Shown here: positions 15,392 to 15,480 of the stretch, in pieces | Layout: each line of letters opens with the position of its first letter | Numbering within the stretch: the first letter of the stretch is position 1 | Origin: Streptosporangiaceae bacterium | GTDB lineage: Bacteria; Actinomycetota; Actinomycetes; Streptosporangiales; Streptosporangiaceae | Direction of reading: 5' to 3' | Assembly (NCBI GenBank): GCA_030045175.1 | Contig: JASIBM010000644.1 | Location: 1-15,480 of the forward strand | Length of the DNA: 15,480 nucleotides | Made by a program: the position numbers and the translations under genes | Notes under the pieces: generated by a model | The model's database searches: none | The model's input: the letters and a program-made list of their open reading frames with translations, nothing else | What the model was told of the DNA's origin: nothing

Positions 15392-15480
15392 GTGCGTAAA
15401 GGGATTAAAGTGTCGGCCAGCCTGGTCGCCGCGTCCGGGCTGCTGGGAGCGATGGCGCTCTCGATCGGCGCGGCGCCCGC
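15392..15480 (+). CDS. Secreted protein, N-terminus only (cut by window edge)
   Basis: GTG start with AAGGGA 5 nt upstream. The 29 full codons visible read MRKGIKVSASLVAASGLLG and then a hydrophobic AMALSIGAAPA: a basic start and hydrophobic core of a signal peptide, with no lipobox Cys so far. The rest lies outside the window and the family cannot be told. The PHO-box-like repeats before it suggest a phosphate-starvation gene, for example another binding protein, a phosphatase or a further surface component; none of these can be favoured. Confidence 0.7.
   Translation, partial: MRKGIKVSASLVAASGLLGAMALSIGAAP

Noticed and set aside
1..15480. tRNA, rRNA, CRISPR array, insertion sequence or attachment site
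   Set aside because: No cloverleaf ending in CCA, spaced repeat array, transposase or terminal inverted repeat was seen on either strand by eye.

Overview
The window is GC-rich DNA from an actinobacterium. The signs are strong G/C bias at third codon positions, GTG starts, 4-nt start/stop overlaps, and secreted proteins with Pro/Thr/Gly/Ser linkers and C-terminal membrane anchors. A soil actinobacterium of the Streptosporangiales/Catenulisporales type is a guess; nothing here fixes the genus.

Layout. (1) 1-3237, minus strand: a three-subunit molybdenum hydroxylase operon transcribed in the order small [2Fe-2S] subunit, large Mo subunit, FAD subunit (cut by the left edge). Each junction is a 4-nt ATGA overlap. 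The large subunit has the AYRGAGR active-site loop of the 'form II' CoxL-like group, so oxidation of an aldehyde or heterocycle is at least as likely as CO oxidation. (2) 3331-6239: two divergently transcribed genes for secreted proteins, each with seven ~50-residue WNG repeats, probably seven-bladed beta-propellers. In one, every repeat has a C-x5-C pair; in the other these cysteines are absent from all seven repeats and a Trp stands beside the second position. (3) 6442-15127, plus strand: a phosphate-type ABC uptake locus in the unusual order pstB-pstC-pstA-pstS, followed by a 936-residue secreted, membrane-anchored protein with a PstS-like segment and by a membrane protein with a sortase fold that lacks both the catalytic His and Cys. 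(4) 15392 to the right edge: the start of a secreted protein behind a three-repeat PHO-box-like element.

How the parts may work together. PstB is the ATPase, PstC and PstA the membrane channel, and PstS the solute receptor. PstS here appears to be held by a C-terminal transmembrane helix. The Arg and Asp of its anion-binding loop (RxDGSGT in E. coli PstS) are replaced by Pro and Glu. The 936-residue protein has the same signal peptide, low-complexity stalk and C-terminal helix layout. It is joined by GTGA overlaps to pstS on one side and the inactive sortase homologue on the other, which suggests one co-translated surface assembly. PHO-box-like repeats before pstC and before the last gene suggest PhoP control. 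No phoU, phoR/phoP, RNA gene, mobile element or CRISPR array was seen.

The best candidate for something undescribed is the pstS / 936-residue protein / pseudo-sortase module.
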